64,000 bases of DNA from Veillonellaceae bacterium SB90. GTDB lineage: Bacteria; Bacillota; Negativicutes; Selenomonadales; Selenomonadaceae. The stretch spans positions 1 through 64,000 of the forward strand of contig CABJCJ010000002.1 in assembly GCA_902364065.1 (NCBI GenBank). The letters are read 5' to 3'. Of the stretch, positions 33,701 through 41,908 are shown piece by piece. The position numbers and the translations under genes are program-made. Every line of letters begins with the position of its first letter. The first letter of the stretch is position 1. The notes under the pieces are model-generated. The model saw nothing but the letters and a program-made list of their open reading frames with translations. It ran no database searches and was not told the origin of the DNA.

Positions 33701-34627
33701 TTAGCGGCGCTGCCAGATTTTTTGGGCCTGCCGGCGGTCGTCGTGCATCTTGCGGACGAGCTGGTCGACGGACGCGAACTTCTCCTCCTCGCGGATCTTG
33801 GCGAGGAACTGAACCTCGAGAAGCCTGTCGTAGAGGTCACCCGAAAAATCCTCGAGATGCACCTCGAGCCGGCGGTTGCAGCCCTCAAACGTCGGGTTGT
33901 CACCGATGTTGGCGAGGCCGAGGTATTCGCCGTCCCCGTAAAGAACGCGCGTCGCGTAGACGCCGTTCGGCAGCATGACCTGTGCGTCGGTGATGGCGAG
34001 ATTGGCTGTTGGGAAGCCCAGCGTCCGGCCGCGGCACTCGCCGTGGATGACGCGGTCGAGCACCGTGAACGGGCGGCCGAGGCACGCACGGGCCTCATCG
34101 AGCCTGCCCTGCTGCAAGAGGGCGCGGATGCGCGTGCTGCTGACCGTGCGCCCGCCTAAAAGGACGGCCGGGCAGACCTCCGCCTCGAAGCCATACGCTT
34201 CGGCATCGCGCAGGAGCATGCGGTGCGTGCCCTTGCCGCGGCTGCCGAATGTGTAATTTGGCCCCGTCACGACGCAGCGCGGCGCGAAATAGTCGCGCAG
34301 CATCGCGAGAAAGGCCTCGGGGCTGCGCTGTGCGAGCTGCTTTGTGAAGGGCACGGCCATCAGTATATCGACGCCGAGCTCTGCGATGAGGCGGCTGCGC
34401 AGCAGACTGCTGCCGATCTGCGGCGGCAGGTCGCGCGGAGAAAGCACCGAAAGCGGATGGTTGCTGAAGGTGAAGACCATGGCCCTGCCGCCCTGCTCAT
34501 GCGCGAGCTCCACGGCCCGCCGGATGATGCTCTGATGGCCGATATGGACCCCATCGAACATGCCGAGTGCAATGACGAGGCGCGGATACGTCGCGCGGAG
34601 GTCGGTAAGCCGCGAATAAATTTGCAT
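33701..34627 (-). CDS. ribF: Bifunctional riboflavin kinase / FAD synthetase
   Basis: 308 residues. The N-terminal nucleotidyltransferase domain has GMFDGVHIGHQ and a later VSSTRIRALLQQG. The C-terminal riboflavin kinase domain has RGRTLGFPTANL and NGVYATRVLYG. It makes FMN and FAD from riboflavin. Last gene of the rimP-nusA-infB operon and 42 bp after truB; truB-ribF adjacency is common in Firmicutes. ATG 34627. Confidence 0.96.
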   Translation of the reverse strand: MQIYSRLTDLRATYPRLVIALGMFDGVHIGHQSIIRRAVELAHEQGGRAMVFTFSNHPLSVLSPRDLPPQIGSSLLRSRLIAELGVDILMAVPFTKQLAQRSPEAFLAMLRDYFAPRCVVTGPNYTFGSRGKGTHRMLLRDAEAYGFEAEVCPAVLLGGRTVSSTRIRALLQQGRLDEARACLGRPFTVLDRVIHGECRGRTLGFPTANLAITDAQVMLPNGVYATRVLYGDGEYLGLANIGDNPTFEGCNRRLEVHLEDFSGDLYDRLLEVQFLAKIREEEKFASVDQLVRKMHDDRRQAQKIWQRR

Positions 34628-34669
34628 GGAAACCTCCTGATACGATTCGATACGATGCGAGAGACGTGC

Positions 34670-35545
34670 TCAGCGGCTCATGACCTTGGCCGGCACGATT
34701 TCCTGGCGCTTGCGGTCGTAGCGGCCGATGCCGAGGAACTGCCCCGTGCTGTAGACGCGCAGCGTGTCCGTCTCGGGCACATGGCGTCGCTCGCCTGTGC
34801 CGAGCCCGTTGCGAAATGCCTTCTCGCGCTCGGGCGCCAGGTCGTAGCGCTCGAGGTGATTGAGATACGCTGCGGGTTCGAGCAGTGCGCTCTCGCCCTT
34901 TGCGGCCAGTTCTTCAAGCGTCAGCGCGTCGGCGAGCGAAAAGTCGCCGACACGGCTGCGCACGAGGAAGGTCATGGTCGCCGGTAGTCCGAGCGCCGCG
35001 CCGATATCGGTGCAGAGGCTGCGGATGTACGTGCCCTTCGAGCACGAAACATCGATGAGCACGCGCCGCTTCTCGGGCTCATACGCGAGCAGGCCGATGG
35101 CGTGAACCGTGACCTCGCGCGCGGGAATCTCGACATCGCGGCCCGCGCGCAAAAGGTCGCAGGCGCGCCGGCCGTTGATCTTGATGGCTGAATGCGCGGG
35201 CGGTACCTGGCGGATGCGTCCCGTGAAGGAACGAAGCACCTCGCCGATGGCCTCGCGCGCAGGCATCGCGAAGTCTTTCACCTCGTCGATGATTTCACCC
35301 GTGTCGTCGCCGCTGTCCGTCGCGAAGCCGAAGGTCAGCTCCGCCCGGTACATCTTGTCGGCAAGCTCCAGGTATTCGATGAGCCGCGCGGCCTGTCCGA
35401 CGGCGATTGGCAGGACGCCGGCCGCCGCGGGGTCGAGCGTGCCGGCATGGCCGACGCGCTTCATGTGCAGCACCTTGCGCACGGCGCCGATGACGTCGTG
35501 CGAGGACATGCCGGGCGGTTTCAGGATGTTGAGAAAGCCGTCCAT
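34670..35545 (-). CDS. truB: tRNA pseudouridine-55 synthase
   Basis: 291 residues. Catalytic Asp in VGHAGTLDPAAAGVLPIAVG; further family motifs RMYRAELTFGFATDSGDDTGE and SCSKGTYIRSLCTDIGAALG. It isomerises U55 in the T-loop of tRNAs. Its ATG overlaps the end of nrnA by one base, consistent with one operon. Confidence 0.96.
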   Translation of the reverse strand: MDGFLNILKPPGMSSHDVIGAVRKVLHMKRVGHAGTLDPAAAGVLPIAVGQAARLIEYLELADKMYRAELTFGFATDSGDDTGEIIDEVKDFAMPAREAIGEVLRSFTGRIRQVPPAHSAIKINGRRACDLLRAGRDVEIPAREVTVHAIGLLAYEPEKRRVLIDVSCSKGTYIRSLCTDIGAALGLPATMTFLVRSRVGDFSLADALTLEELAAKGESALLEPAAYLNHLERYDLAPEREKAFRNGLGTGERRHVPETDTLRVYSTGQFLGIGRYDRKRQEIVPAKVMSR

Positions 35546-36543
35546 CAGTGACCCTCCCCGCTCATGCCTGCCTTATGCACGGCCGCCTGCTGAAGATCAC
35601 GAATGGCCTGCTCGATAGCCGTACAGATCGTCTTCTTTGCCTCGGCAAACGGCATAGAAAGCGTGCAGCCGGCCGCGCGGATATGGCCGCCGCCGCCGAA
35701 CGAGAGCGCAATGGCGCTGACGTCCACGCCCTTCGAGCGCATGCTGACGCGGCAGAGCTTTTCTTCCTTCGCCTTGAGCACGACGGCCACATCGACGCCT
35801 TCGACGACGCGGATGGCGCCGATGAAGCCCTCGGTAGCCTCCATGCGTGCCGTCGTCGCTTCGTCGAGGAAGATGCCGATGGCGCGCCCGTCCGCGAAGC
35901 GCTCAGCCATGTTCACGGCCTCGGCCGTGTCCTTGACGACCTGATACGGCTTCTCTTCAAGGGCCTCGGAAATCTCGTTGGCCGTCACGCCGCATTCGAG
36001 CATCTCGGCGGCTGCGCGCATCGTGTGCGGCGTCGTGTTCGAGAACCGGAAGAATCCGGAATCCGTCGCGAGCCCCGTGTAGATGCACATGGCCGGCTCG
36101 CGCGTAAAGACGGCACCGAGCTCCTTTGCAAGGTCGTAGACGATTTCGGCCGTCGCCGCCCGCGTGTCGTCCACATATGTATATTCGGCTGCGCCGTTGT
36201 TCGTGCGATGATGATCGATATTGAGGACCGTTCCGGCCTTCGTGACCTCCGGCACGCGGCCGATGCGGTTCGGGGCCGTATCGAGGATAACGAGGAGATC
36301 CGCCTCGACGGATGCCTGTCCCTCCTCCGGTTTCCCAATAATATCATATCCCGGCAGCACCTTGAAGATGGCCGGGATATCATCATCGAGCAGAACAACA
36401 GCTTCCTTGCCCATGCCGTGCAGGATGTGCATGAGCCCGAGCGAGGAGCCGACGGCATCGCCGTCGGGATTCTCGTGGGCTGTGATGACCACCTTGTTGG
36501 CATGAGCCAGCATTGCTGCTGCTTCACTCAATGTCAGTTTCAT
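35545..36543 (-). CDS. nrnA: DHH-family bifunctional nanoRNase / pAp phosphatase
   Basis: 332 residues. DHH motifs: ITAHENPDGDAVGSSLGL, LVILDTA, the namesake LNIDHHRTN, and the DHHA1 motif FGGGGHIRAAG near the C-terminus. It degrades 2-5-mer RNAs and dephosphorylates pAp, replacing Orn in Firmicutes. It lies between rbfA (2-bp gap) and truB, its usual place in this operon. ATG 36543. Confidence 0.93.
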   Translation of the reverse strand: MKLTLSEAAAMLAHANKVVITAHENPDGDAVGSSLGLMHILHGMGKEAVVLLDDDIPAIFKVLPGYDIIGKPEEGQASVEADLLVILDTAPNRIGRVPEVTKAGTVLNIDHHRTNNGAAEYTYVDDTRAATAEIVYDLAKELGAVFTREPAMCIYTGLATDSGFFRFSNTTPHTMRAAAEMLECGVTANEISEALEEKPYQVVKDTAEAVNMAERFADGRAIGIFLDEATTARMEATEGFIGAIRVVEGVDVAVVLKAKEEKLCRVSMRSKGVDVSAIALSFGGGGHIRAAGCTLSMPFAEAKKTICTAIEQAIRDLQQAAVHKAGMSGEGH

Positions 36544-36544
36544 A

Positions 36545-36952
36545 TCAATTGTCTTCCTTTGCCTGGGATTCTGCCTGAGATTCCTGTGCTACCGTCTCCT
36601 TCTGCTGCTCGTCCTTCTGGATTTTCAGCAGCAGCTCCTGGATGTGCGCGCTGTAGTCGAGCGACTTGTCGAGCGCGAAGGAGATTTCCGGCGTGAAGCG
36701 CAGGCGGATGCGCTGGCCGATTTCCCGACGGATGAATCCGAGGGAGCTCTGCAGCCCGGCCCAGCAATCCTTGACCTGTTTCTCACTGCCCATGAGGCTC
36801 ACGTAAATCTTCGCCTCGCGAAGATCTCCGGTGCACTCCACGGATGTCACAGTCACGAACCCGATGCGCGGGTCCTTGAGTTCGCGCAGGATGATCTCAG
36901 AGATCTCCTGCTTCATAAGCTCCTGGACTTTCTCTACCCGAAGCTGGCTCAT
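36545..36952 (-). CDS. rbfA: Ribosome-binding factor A
   Basis: 135 residues. Family features QELMKQEISEIILRELKDPRIGFVTVTSVE and RIRLRFTPEISFALDKSLDYSAHI. It assists late 30S maturation. A Gln/Glu-rich C-terminal tail extends beyond the KH fold. It lies between infB and nrnA. Confidence 0.95.
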   Translation of the reverse strand: MSQLRVEKVQELMKQEISEIILRELKDPRIGFVTVTSVECTGDLREAKIYVSLMGSEKQVKDCWAGLQSSLGFIRREIGQRIRLRFTPEISFALDKSLDYSAHIQELLLKIQKDEQQKETVAQESQAESQAKEDN

Positions 36953-37019
36953 AGCTTACGCCTCCTCTGCTTTTTCGTATGGTATATATGGTACGGCTTC
37001 TGCCACGTGACAGGGAAAA

Positions 37020-39452
37020 TCAATCGTTCTTCTCCGCCTTGGCCTTGGCCTTGGCTTCTTCCTCGCGCTTCTTGGCCGCAGCCTTGTTGGCCTCGGCAAT
37101 CGTCGTCGCGATCTCTTCCATCGTGTAGGCCTCGATGATGTCGCCTTCCTTGAAGTCGCGGAAATCGACAATCGAGATGCCGCACTCATAGCCGGCATTG
37201 ACTTCCTTGACCTCATCCTTGAAGCGGCGCAGCGAATCGATCTCGCCGTCGAAGATCTCGATGTTGTCGCGGATGATGCGGATCCTCGAGTTGTTGCAGA
37301 TCTTGCCCTCGAGCACGTAAGAACCGGCGACGAGCGCCTTCGAGAACTTCATGACCTGACGGATCTCGACGCGGCCCTGGATGACTTCCTTGTACTTCGG
37401 CTTGAGCATACCGCTCATGGCATCCTTGACGTCGTTGATGGCATCGTAGATGACGCGGTACGTGCGGATATCGATGTTCTCGGTGTCGGCGAGCTTGCGC
37501 GCATTGGCATCCGGACGGACGTTGAACGCGATGATCAGCGCATTCGACGCCGAAGCCAGCATGACATCGGACTCGTTGACGGCACCGACGCCCGAATGGA
37601 CGATGGAGACGCGGACCTCATCGTTCTTGTTGAGCTTGAGGAGCGAGCTCGAGAGTGCCTCGACGGAGCCCTGTACATCGGCCTTGATGACGATGTTGAG
37701 GTCCTTGATGTCGCCTTCCTGGATCTGATGGAAGAGGTCGTCAAGCGAAACCTTCTTGCTCTTGATGAGGTTGTTGCGCTTGCGCTCGATGCGGGCCTCG
37801 GCAATGGAGCGGGCCTGCTTCTCCTCGAGCGCTGCGAGGATATCGCCGGCTTCCGGCACGTCGTTGAGGCCGAGGATCTCGACCGGCACGGACGGGCCTG
37901 CCTTCTTGACGTTCTCGCCGCGGTCGTTGATCATCGCGCGGACCTTGCCGTACGTCGTGCCGCAGACGACGGAATCGCCGATGCGCAGCGTGCCGTTCTG
38001 GACGAGGACGGTTGCGACCGGGCCGCGGCCCTTGTCGAGCTTGGCCTCGACGATGACGCCGCGGGCGTCGCGGTTCGGGTTGGCCTTGAGCTCCTTGACC
38101 TCAGCGACGAGCAGCACCATCTCCAGGAGGTCGTCGATGCCGATCTGCTTCTTTGCAGAAACCGGCACCATGATCGTGTCTCCGCCGTATTCCTCCGGCA
38201 CGAGGCCCTGCTCCATGAGTTCCTGCTTCACGCGGTCCGGGTTGGCGCCGGGCTTATCGATCTTGTTGATGGCCACGATGATGGGGACATCAGCGGATTT
38301 CGCATGGTGGATGGCCTCGATGGTCTGCGGCATGACGCCGTCGTCAGCGGCGACGACGAGGATCGCGATATCCGTGATCTGGGCGCCGCGGGCACGCATG
38401 GCCGTGAAGGCCTCATGGCCCGGCGTGTCGAGGAAGACGATCTTCTTGCCCTTGCAGTTGACTTGGTAGGCACCGATGTGCTGCGTGATGCCGCCGGCCT
38501 CGTGCGTCTGCACGTGCGTGTTGCGGATGCAGTCGAGCAGCGACGTCTTGCCGTGGTCGACATGGCCCATGACCGTGACGACAGGCGGACGGAGCTTGAG
38601 GGATTTCGGATCATCTTCGATCTCCGGGATTTCCGTCGGATCGACATCAGGCGGCAGCTCCTCGCAGGTCACGCCGAATTCCGACGCGACGAGCGCCGCC
38701 GTATCGAAGTCGATTTCCTGGTTGATTGTCGCCATGACGCCCATCATGAAGAGCTTCTTGACGACTTCAGCAGCCGTGTAGCTCATCTTCGAGGCGAGGT
38801 CCTTGACGGCAATCGTCTCCGGCAGCTTGATGTGCTTCGGACGTGCGATCTCGACCTTCGGCGCCTGCTGGACATTGCCGCGGCGGTTGTTGCGGCCGCG
38901 CCCGTTGCGGCGGTCATTGCGGCCGTTGCGATTGTTCCGGTCGTTGCGGCCGCCGCGGTCGTTGCGCTCATTCTGGCGTCCGCGGCTGTTCCGGTCGTTG
39001 CGGCCGCCGCGGTTATTGCCGCCGGCGCTGTTTCCCGTGCGGCCATTGCTGTTGCCGCCGCTGCGGCTGCCGCCATTGCCGCCATTGCCGGATGCCGCCT
39101 TGGCACCGCGGTTCTGATTCTGGTTCTGGCTGTCGCGGTGCGAAGACTCGCGATGGCTGCCGGCAGCCGGTGCTGCGGCCTTTTCCTTATTGTCCTTATG
39201 ATGTGGTTGTCCCTGGCTGCTCTTCACGTTCTTAGCCTCCGGCTCATGTTTTGGCGCCGCTGGTGCCTTCTCTGCCTTCTTGTCCGTCGTATGTCTGGCG
39301 GCAAAGGCATTCTTCACTGCGTTGCGCTCATCATCACCGACACTGGAAAAGTTGTTGGCAGCCTTGAAATGGTTGCGCTTCAGGATATCCAGTATCACTT
39401 TGCTGTCTGTATGGAATTCTTTTGCCAATTCATAAACCCTGTATTTGGACAT
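37020..39452 (-). CDS. infB: Translation initiation factor IF-2
   Basis: 810 residues. A short N-terminal IF2N motif ([21 protein letters not shown]) is followed by a long unstructured region. Its residues ~120-193 are a run of Gly/Asn/Arg/Asp repeats. A second IF2 N-terminal helical motif comes next, then the GTPase domain ([26 protein letters not shown]) and domains II-IV. It positions initiator tRNA on the 30S subunit and promotes 50S joining. ATG 39452 with GGGGGTGG upstream. Immediately downstream of ylxQ. Confidence 0.97.
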   Translation of the reverse strand: MSKYRVYELAKEFHTDSKVILDILKRNHFKAANNFSSVGDDERNAVKNAFAARHTTDKKAEKAPAAPKHEPEAKNVKSSQGQPHHKDNKEKAAAPAAGSHRESSHRDSQNQNQNRGAKAASGNGGNGGSRSGGNSNGRTGNSAGGNNRGGRNDRNSRGRQNERNDRGGRNDRNNRNGRNDRRNGRGRNNRRGNVQQAPKVEIARPKHIKLPETIAVKDLASKMSYTAAEVVKKLFMMGVMATINQEIDFDTAALVASEFGVTCEELPPDVDPTEIPEIEDDPKSLKLRPPVVTVMGHVDHGKTSLLDCIRNTHVQTHEAGGITQHIGAYQVNCKGKKIVFLDTPGHEAFTAMRARGAQITDIAILVVAADDGVMPQTIEAIHHAKSADVPIIVAINKIDKPGANPDRVKQELMEQGLVPEEYGGDTIMVPVSAKKQIGIDDLLEMVLLVAEVKELKANPNRDARGVIVEAKLDKGRGPVATVLVQNGTLRIGDSVVCGTTYGKVRAMINDRGENVKKAGPSVPVEILGLNDVPEAGDILAALEEKQARSIAEARIERKRNNLIKSKKVSLDDLFHQIQEGDIKDLNIVIKADVQGSVEALSSSLLKLNKNDEVRVSIVHSGVGAVNESDVMLASASNALIIAFNVRPDANARKLADTENIDIRTYRVIYDAINDVKDAMSGMLKPKYKEVIQGRVEIRQVMKFSKALVAGSYVLEGKICNNSRIRIIRDNIEIFDGEIDSLRRFKDEVKEVNAGYECGISIVDFRDFKEGDIIEAYTMEEIATTIAEANKAAAKKREEEAKAKAKAEKND

Positions 39453-39466
39453 TAATCCACCCCCGA

Positions 39467-39805
39467 TTATTGTTTCATGATTCCTCCATCAGCGACCAGC
39501 GTGCCCAGTTTCTTCGCAAAGCCTTCATCGAGAAGGGCTGCGACGGCACGATACGCTTTGCCGAGGCACCCGCCGAGTTCTTCCCTCGTGAGTACCTCCT
39601 GATACGGAATCGCATATCGATCTGCAAGGATCTGATAATTTCGTTTTGTTTCTTCTGACGCATCCGCCGCCACGAGCAGCAGGCAGGCCTTGTGCTCCTT
39701 GACGGCCTTTTCGGTGGCAAACGCGCCGGAGACGATGCGTCCGGCCCGCTGCGCCATGCTCAAAAGGTTCGTGATGCGCTGTGTCTTATCCATCGCCATG
39801 GTCAT
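39467..39805 (-). CDS. ylxQ: L7Ae-family RNA-binding protein YlxQ
   Basis: 112 residues. L7Ae/L30e fold signature: [44 protein letters not shown] and the C-terminal [20 protein letters not shown]. It probably binds kink-turn RNA; its precise role is unknown. Its first ATG overlaps the ylxR stop as ATGA; in-frame ATGs at 39799 and 39793 are alternatives. The nusA-ylxR-ylxQ-infB order is conserved in Firmicutes. Confidence 0.88.
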   Translation of the reverse strand: MTMAMDKTQRITNLLSMAQRAGRIVSGAFATEKAVKEHKACLLLVAADASEETKRNYQILADRYAIPYQEVLTREELGGCLGKAYRAVAALLDEGFAKKLGTLVADGGIMKQ

Positions 39806-40080
39806 TCCTCGCTCGCATGCGCCTGGAGTTCGCGCTCCAGGAGCTCGTAAACGGCGGCATCGACCGGCGATTTGAAGGAACGCTCGAGACCGTGGCTCTT
39901 CTTCGCCTTGGCCAGGCATTCCGGATTGTTGCAGATATAGGCCCCGCGTCCCGGCTTCTTGCCCGTGAAATCCACGGAGAATTCGCCTTCGGGGCTGCGC
40001 ACGATGCGCACAAGCTCCTTCTTGGGACGGCTCGTCTGGCAGCCGAGGCACATCCGCTGCGGGATCTTCTTCACTTTCAT
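39802..40080 (-). CDS. ylxR: YlxR-family protein (DUF448)
   Basis: 92 residues. Family motifs RMCLGCQTSRPKKELVRIVR and the GRGAYICNNPECLAKAKK segment, with cysteines in a CxxC and a later CxxxxC arrangement. Members have been linked to RNA binding and regulation of RNase P; function is not settled. ATG 40080 overlaps the nusA stop codon. Confidence 0.9.
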   Translation of the reverse strand: MKVKKIPQRMCLGCQTSRPKKELVRIVRSPEGEFSVDFTGKKPGRGAYICNNPECLAKAKKSHGLERSFKSPVDAAVYELLERELQAHASEE

Positions 40081-41216
40081 GGCTCAACCTCTGCCGTGAA
40101 GGACTCCTCGCCTGTGACCTCGACCTCATTCATGTTCTCGTCGAGCACTTCGTCAGCGGCCTGGGATTCGCTCTTGATGTCGATCTTCCAGCCCGTGAGC
40201 TTGGCAGCAAGGCGCGCGTTCTGACCTTCCTTGCCGATGGCCAGCGACAGCTGGTAGTCGGGGACCACGACGCGGGAGACTTTCTCCGCCTCATTGACGG
40301 CCACGGAAACGACCTTGGCCGGGCTCAGCGCATTGGCGATGAACTTGGCGGGATCGGCGTTCCACTTGACGATATCGATCTTCTCGCTGCCGAGCTCATC
40401 GACGATGCCCTGCACGCGCATGCCGCGATGGCCGACGCACGAACCGACCGGATCAACCGACGGTTCAGCGGAGTAAACGGCGATTTTCGATCGGTTGCCC
40501 GGCTCGCGCGCCACGGATTTGATCTCGACGATGCCCTCGTGGATCTCCGGCACCTCGAGTTCGAAGAGGCGCTTGAGAAGGCCCGGATGCGTGCGCGATA
40601 CGACGATCTGCGGGCCCTTGTTCGTCTTCTTGACCTCGACGACATACGCCTTGATGCGGTCGCCGTAGTTGTACGTCTCGCCCGGGATCTGCTCGGCCGG
40701 CGTCAGCACGGCTTCCGTCTTGCCGAGGTCAATGTAGACGTTGTGATTCTCAACACGCTGCACGAGGCCTGTCAGGATGTCGCCCTCGCGGCTCATGAAC
40801 TCCTCGTAGATGATGCCGCGCTCGGCCTCGCGGATGCGCTGCACGACGACCTGCTTGGCCGTCTGCGCGGCGATGCGGCCGAAATTTGCCGGCGTCACCT
40901 CGATCTCGATGACGTCGCCGACCTCATAGTCCGGCTTGATCGTGCGGGCCTGAGCGAGCGAAATCTCCGTGATCTCATCCTCGGGATCCTCGACCACCGT
41001 CTTGATCGCATAGACATGGTAATGACCCGTCTCGCGGGAAAGGGTGACGCGGACATTCTGCGCTGAGCCGAAATTGCGCTTGTACGCGGAGATCAGCGCG
41101 GCCTCGATGGCCTCGAACAGGACCTCTTCCTCGATGCCCTTCTCCTTGCCGAGCTCCCGCAGCGTCGTCAGGAATTCCTGACCATTGTCTTTTACCTTCG
41201 TCGTCTTTCTTGCCAA
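40077..41216 (-). CDS. nusA: Transcription termination/antitermination factor NusA
   Basis: About 379 residues. N-terminal RNA polymerase-binding domain, then S1 (GDILTGLVQRVENHNVYIDLG), then two KH domains with the GxxG motifs SCVGHRGMR and AIGKEGQNAR. The C-terminal acidic repeats of Escherichia coli NusA are absent, as in Firmicutes. The frame is open from 41264, but the preferred start is TTG 41216 (LARKTTKVKD) with GGAGG nine bases upstream. The TTG start may limit translation. Confidence 0.94.
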   Translation of the reverse strand: MARKTTKVKDNGQEFLTTLRELGKEKGIEEEVLFEAIEAALISAYKRNFGSAQNVRVTLSRETGHYHVYAIKTVVEDPEDEITEISLAQARTIKPDYEVGDVIEIEVTPANFGRIAAQTAKQVVVQRIREAERGIIYEEFMSREGDILTGLVQRVENHNVYIDLGKTEAVLTPAEQIPGETYNYGDRIKAYVVEVKKTNKGPQIVVSRTHPGLLKRLFELEVPEIHEGIVEIKSVAREPGNRSKIAVYSAEPSVDPVGSCVGHRGMRVQGIVDELGSEKIDIVKWNADPAKFIANALSPAKVVSVAVNEAEKVSRVVVPDYQLSLAIGKEGQNARLAAKLTGWKIDIKSESQAADEVLDENMNEVEVTGEESFTAEVEP

Positions 41217-41260
41217 AATACATATCCTCCCAATAAAAGGGGGCCTGGCCCCCAGTATGA

Positions 41261-41713
41261 TCAAAAATCAATGTGCAGGCGCACCTGTGCAGCATCCTTG
41301 AGCGGCAGCTTTTCCGTGCCGTCGAGCTCGAGGTTCTCCCCGTCGAAGCCCGTCAGGACGCCCGTGAGGCTCTTCTTGCCATCGCGCGGTGCGAACAGCG
41401 TGATGTCGACGGCCTTGCCCTCTTCACGCACGAAGTCGCGCGGCTTGCGCAGCACGCGGTCGATACCCGGGGATGAAACCTCCAGGATATAGCTGTCGGC
41501 AATGACATTGCGCTTGTCCAGTTCGGCCTCGAGCTTTTCGCTGAGGTCCTGGCAATCCTCGATATCGATGCCGCCCGGCTTGTCAATGTATACGCGCAGG
41601 TACCAGTCGTGCTCCTTGACGTATTCCACGTCGACCAGTTCAATCACGTCCTGGCCGGCCAGGAGGTCCTGCACGATTGCCTCCACAGCATCTTCAATCT
41701 GTTGTTTTGCCAT
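41261..41713 (-). CDS. rimP: Ribosome maturation factor RimP
   Basis: 150 residues from ATG 41713 (MAKQQIEDAVEAIV), preceded by GGGGGTGG. Family motifs VEYVKEHDWYLRVYIDKPGGI, LEVSSPGIDRVLRKPRDF. It assists 30S maturation. First gene of the large operon running to ribF; the leader upstream contains a terminator-like hairpin. Confidence 0.94.
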   Translation of the reverse strand: MAKQQIEDAVEAIVQDLLAGQDVIELVDVEYVKEHDWYLRVYIDKPGGIDIEDCQDLSEKLEAELDKRNVIADSYILEVSSPGIDRVLRKPRDFVREEGKAVDITLFAPRDGKKSLTGVLTGFDGENLELDGTEKLPLKDAAQVRLHIDF

Positions 41714-41787
41714 AACATCCACCCCCAAGTGATTCGCTTGTTCTTTCCCGTGTGCCAGCCCTTCTTGCATCAGCACATAAGATTAAA

Positions 41788-41808
41788 GAGTGGGCTCACA
41801 GCCCACTC
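41788..41808 (-). terminator. Terminator-like hairpin between the rimP operon promoter and rimP
   Basis: Perfect 9-bp stem (41788-41796 with 41800-41808, loop 3) followed leftward by TTTAATCTT. It lies about 30 nt after the predicted start site and 75 bp before the rimP start codon. It could end polC transcripts, attenuate the nusA operon, or both. Confidence 0.65.
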
Positions 41809-41842
41809 TCTACTAAACACACTTAAATTAATTAACCATTTC

Positions 41843-41871
41843 ATGATAGCATAAAACAAAAGTCTTGTAAA
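41843..41871 (-). promoter_or_regulatory. Promoter of the rimP-nusA-infB operon
   Basis: Leftward -35 TTTACA (41866-41871), 17-bp spacer, extended -10 TGC-TATCAT (41843-41848), located between the polC stop codon and the leader hairpin. Confidence 0.75.
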
Positions 41872-41908
41872 TGCTTCCTTAAAAGTATTTTCATCTTCCC
41901 GTGCCGGT

